DNA from: Acidimicrobiales bacterium
GTDB taxonomy: Bacteria > Actinomycetota > Acidimicrobiia > Acidimicrobiales > Acidimicrobilacustridaceae
Reading direction: 5' to 3'
Assembly (NCBI GenBank): GCA_023264135.1
Contig: JALQSZ010000068.1
Coordinates: forward strand, 1 to 7,633
DNA length: 7,633 nt
A program made the position numbers and the translations under genes. The notes under the pieces were generated by a model. That model was not told the origin of the DNA, did not search any database, and saw only the letters and a list, made by a program, of their open reading frames with translations. Below are positions 5,965-7,633 of the stretch, piece by piece; the first letter of the stretch is position 1; every line of letters begins with the position of its first letter.

Positions 5965-7134
5965 TCACGCGGTGCGTAACCAGGCGATGGGTTGACTCGT
6001 GGTAACTCGTTCGCCTTCGACTGCAAGAACACCCACCAGGATTCCTGCAAAGGGAGAACGCACTTCTTGTTCGCCGACCATACCTAGAACGGTGCCGGGA
6101 GTGAGGACAAAGCCGGGAGCCAAATCGGGCGCAGGGGCAAAGACTCCGGCGGCAGGGCTCACCACCATTCGCTCGGTGGCAAAGAGGTGCTCGCCCTCGT
6201 GCACCTCAACGGTTTCGACCGGTGCTGCGAGTGCTGTGAGGAGCTTGTCGAGATCATCGGGAGTCGAGACCGAAAGGGTCTTGGCGTCGGCAACGGTGCG
6301 CTTAGCCATTCCGGTGAGCACATTGCCCGGGCCAAGTTCAACAAACACCGTTGCGCCGGCTTCACCGAGATTGTGCAGCGTCTGGCGCCAGCGAACCGGA
6401 CTGCACAACTGCGCATTGAGAAGGTCGGTCCATTCGGCGCCGGTGTGAGCGCGAGCATCAACGTTGGCGTACACCGGAAGATCGGCTTCTCGCAGATCGG
6501 CTGCGTTGATCGCACTGCGCAATCGGTCGCGTGCTGGTGCCATGAACGGGGTGTGGAACGCGCCGCTCACCGCCATCGACATGACCTTCTTTGCGCCGAT
6601 CTCTTTTGCGATCTCCGATGCACGTGCAAGCGCGTCGGGATCTCCGGCGATGACAACTTGACCAGGAGCGTTGTAATTCGCCACCCACACGTCGCCATCG
6701 ACTCGAGCGCAGGCAACTTCGACATCGTCATCGTCGAGGCCAAGTACGGCAGCCATCGTTCCGACTCGCGATGTGGTCGCTTCGAGCATCGCTGCGCCGC
6801 GTTCGGCGACTAGTGCGAGACCTTCATCGAAGGCAAGCGCACCCGATGCGACAAGCGCCGTGTACTCACCAAGGCTGTGGCCTGCCGCCGCAGCGGGCTC
6901 GACACCAAGTCGTTCCACCGCGTCGAGCACGATCAAACTTGTGAGGAAGGTCGACAATTGCGCGTTGTCGGTGCGAGTGAGTTCCTCAGCCTCGGTATGG
7001 AGAAGAAGGTGTTCGAGGTCGCGGCCTAAGACGCTGGATGCTTCCGCAACGAGTTCCCATGACGGGTGGTCTCGCCACGCGTCTCCCATGCCCGGTTTCT
7101 GTGATCCCTGGCCGGGGAAAGTGAAGACGATCAT
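5965..7134 (-). CDS. fabD: Malonyl-CoA:ACP transacylase with C-terminal biotinyl/lipoyl-like extension
   Basis: Moves malonyl from CoA to ACP, supplying FabH and FabF. Residues 1 to about 302 form a complete FabD: FPGQGSQ (6-12, oxyanion Gln9), GHSLGEY with nucleophile Ser87, Arg112 (AERGAAML) that binds the malonyl carboxylate, and His194 (SGAFHTPFM). VELGPGNVLTGM at 265-276 is also typical. Family members usually end near 305-315; this one runs to 389. The extra part (about 305-389) contains two similar halves, VVSPAAGVFAP (324-334) and VRSPFAGIL (358-366), followed by VEGERVTTSQPIAWL, the pattern of a biotinyl/lipoyl barrel. It contains no lysine, so it cannot carry biotin or lipoate. The start ATG gives MIVFTFPGQGSQ. 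No good RBS is seen just upstream. First protein gene of the fab operon. Confidence 0.95.
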   Translation of the reverse strand: MIVFTFPGQGSQKPGMGDAWRDHPSWELVAEASSVLGRDLEHLLLHTEAEELTRTDNAQLSTFLTSLIVLDAVERLGVEPAAAAGHSLGEYTALVASGALAFDEGLALVAERGAAMLEATTSRVGTMAAVLGLDDDDVEVACARVDGDVWVANYNAPGQVVIAGDPDALARASEIAKEIGAKKVMSMAVSGAFHTPFMAPARDRLRSAINAADLREADLPVYANVDARAHTGAEWTDLLNAQLCSPVRWRQTLHNLGEAGATVFVELGPGNVLTGMAKRTVADAKTLSVSTPDDLDKLLTALAAPVETVEVHEGEHLFATERMVVSPAAGVFAPAPDLAPGFVLTPGTVLGMVGEQEVRSPFAGILVGVLAVEGERVTTSQPIAWLRTA

Positions 7135-7255
7135 CGTGTCGGTGGCGGCTTTCGCTCGTGGGTGAGTGGCGTTGGTGTGTTGACCATTGCTCTGACCCGG
7201 AGGCGGTCACTTCGGTTTCATTCTTCCTCGGCAACTGACGCCGGGGCGGTGTTCG
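7135..7255 (-). promoter_or_regulatory. fabD upstream region with regularly spaced TGACC/GGTCA half-sites
   Basis: This 121-base gap between the tRNA gene and fabD holds TGACC at 7181-7185 and 7193-7197 and the inverted form GGTCA at 7205-7209, each starting 12 bases after the last. The pair 7193-7209 is a palindrome TGACC-N7-GGTCA. Such an arrangement could be an operator for a fatty-acid-responsive repressor, but I do not recognise a known consensus. I find no convincing -35/-10 pair for fabD on the minus strand and no hairpin plus T tract to end the tRNA transcript, so read-through from the tRNA promoter is possible. Confidence 0.35.
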
Positions 7256-7339
7256 TGCGACGGGAGGGACTCGAACCCTCAAGCCCCGAAGGGCAGCGGG
7301 GTTTGAGCCCGCCCTGTATGCCAATTCCAGCACCGTCGC
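7256..7339 (-). tRNA. tRNA-Leu, anticodon CAA
   Basis: An 84-base class II tRNA that reads UUG leucine codons. On the minus strand the acceptor arms are GCGACGG and CCGTCGC (7 perfect pairs). The D arm is CTG...CAG around AATTGG. The anticodon stem GCGGG/CCCGC closes loop CTCAAAC, so the anticodon is CAA (plus 7303-7305). A long variable arm GCCC-TTCG-GGGC follows, then T stem GAGGG/CCCTC with loop TTCGAGT. The discriminator base is A, as expected for tRNA-Leu. CCA is not encoded (the next bases are CGA) and must be added by the nucleotidyltransferase. The long variable arm, the A73 base and the Leu anticodon together leave little doubt. Confidence 0.96.
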
Positions 7340-7354
7340 AGTGGTGCGGCCGCC

Positions 7355-7360
7355 ACGCTA
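7355..7360 (-). promoter_or_regulatory. Possible -10 element of the tRNA-Leu promoter
   Basis: On the minus strand TAGCGT matches TAnnnT and ends 15 bases before the tRNA 5' end, which would leave a leader of about 8 bases to be removed by RNase P. No -35-like hexamer is found at the right distance, so this is a weak call. Confidence 0.25.
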
Positions 7361-7403
7361 CCAACTAGGGGGAGGCTGCTCTTCCCACTCGCCGATGGGG
7401 CGC

Positions 7404-7434
7404 TTGAGTGTCGTGGTGAGGCCGGTCCTACACT
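7404..7434 (+). promoter_or_regulatory. Promoter for the gene at 7443, giving a leaderless mRNA
   Basis: TTGAGT (-35, 7404-7409) and TACACT (-10, 7429-7434, full TAnnnT match) are separated by 19 bases, slightly long. The -10 ends 8 bases before the ATG at 7443, which places the transcription start on or next to the start codon. No ribosome binding site is present. This is the best-formed promoter in the window and points to leaderless translation, common in actinobacteria. Confidence 0.6.
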
Positions 7435-7442
7435 TCGCCGCC

Positions 7443-7633
7443 ATGACCAGGGCGACTTTGGAGCGGCGGCTCACAGACATCGGGGGACAACTGCGCGACC
7501 TGCGTCGAGACCTCGCGATCGCCGAGGAGCAGTTGGCTCATTTCGCCGATGAAGCCAACGATGCTCGCCTTCGCTCTCTGGTCTCGGAAACGCCCTTGGC
7601 CGAGCGAGAGCATCGGACCGCAGCTCGCCATGC
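7443..7633 (+). CDS. Uncharacterised coiled-coil protein (3' end outside window)
   Basis: The frame from ATG 7443 stays open to the edge (63 codons plus 2 bases). It reads MTRATLERRLTDIGGQLRDL, followed by RRDLAIAEEQLAHFADEA, NDARLRSLVSETPLAERE and HRTAARHA. Leu, Ile and Ala recur at heptad-like positions over residues 5-35 among many Arg and Glu, so a coiled coil or long helix is likely. The segment ARLRSLVSETPLAEREHR resembles a conserved motif I remember from small uncharacterised actinobacterial proteins; I cannot name a function. There is no signal peptide or membrane segment in the visible part. The start is supported by the promoter whose -10 ends 8 bases upstream, which implies a leaderless mRNA. 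It is transcribed away from the tRNA-Leu gene. Confidence 0.8.
   Translation, partial: MTRATLERRLTDIGGQLRDLRRDLAIAEEQLAHFADEANDARLRSLVSETPLAEREHRTAARH

Noticed and set aside
5943..6050. 36-codon N-terminal extension of fabH.
   Set aside because: It overlaps the fabD 3' end, and the internal ATG at 5942 has a GAGGAA and the normal FabH N terminus.
7207..7229. Minus-strand mini-ORF ATG-AAA-CCG-AAG-TGA with GAGGAA just ahead, upstream of fabD, as a possible uORF.
   Set aside because: Four codons with a spacing of only 2 bases from the purine tract is easily chance, and nothing suggests a regulatory peptide.
7340..7372. Minus-strand TAGTTGGTAGCG followed by GTGG...CCAC looked like the D arm and anticodon arm of a second tRNA next to tRNA-Leu.
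   Set aside because: No acceptor stem, T arm or complete D stem can be formed, and the stretch runs straight into the 5' end of the real tRNA-Leu.
7428..7631. Minus-strand open frame of 67 codons at the right edge.
   Set aside because: The + strand frame from 7443 has a promoter and family-like sequence; the minus frame shows neither and covers the same bases.
1..7633. Searched by eye for CRISPR repeats, IS ends, phage genes, toxin-antitoxin pairs and secondary-metabolite genes.
   Set aside because: None is visible; the ketosynthase and acyltransferase genes are discrete FAS-II enzymes and not polyketide synthase modules.

Overview
The window looks like core chromosome of a G+C-rich actinobacterium. 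The protein features fit an acidimicrobial or related lineage best, but that placement is inferred from family resemblance and no search was run. Pointers are a group II truncated haemoglobin very close to mycobacterial GlbO, an HU protein with a short basic tail, GTG starts, 4-base stop/start overlaps, promoters that seem to give leaderless mRNAs, and a tRNA gene without encoded CCA. Unlike mycobacteria and corynebacteria, which rely on a giant FAS-I, this genome carries a discrete bacterial FAS-II set.

Left part (1-1355, + strand): the 3' end of trpA overlaps a truncated haemoglobin gene (glbO) by 4 bases. A roughly 200-base structured leader follows, then a DNA-binding HU gene (hup) with a strong ribosome binding site, closed by a very clear intrinsic terminator at 1319-1346.

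Middle (1400-2784, + strand): a tight three-gene unit of bcp (thiol peroxidase), fabZ (3-hydroxyacyl-ACP dehydratase, GTG start overlapping the bcp stop) and ogt (O6-alkylguanine-DNA alkyltransferase).

Right part (2791-7134, - strand): the fatty-acid synthesis operon, transcribed as fabD-fabH-fabG-acpP-fabF. It runs head-on into ogt with only 6 bases between the stop codons. FabD makes malonyl-ACP, FabH starts the chain, FabF elongates it, FabG reduces the 3-keto group, FabZ (opposite strand) dehydrates, and AcpP carries the chain. Only an enoyl-ACP reductase is missing for a complete cycle.

Far right (7135-7633): a leader with three regularly spaced TGACC/GGTCA half-sites, a tRNA-Leu(CAA) gene on the - strand, and a divergent, probably leaderless gene for a conserved-looking coiled-coil protein that runs off the window.

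Most of the window is ordinary housekeeping DNA. The best candidate for something undescribed is FabD: after a complete malonyltransferase it carries about 85 extra residues that look like a biotinyl/lipoyl-type barrel with no lysine at all.
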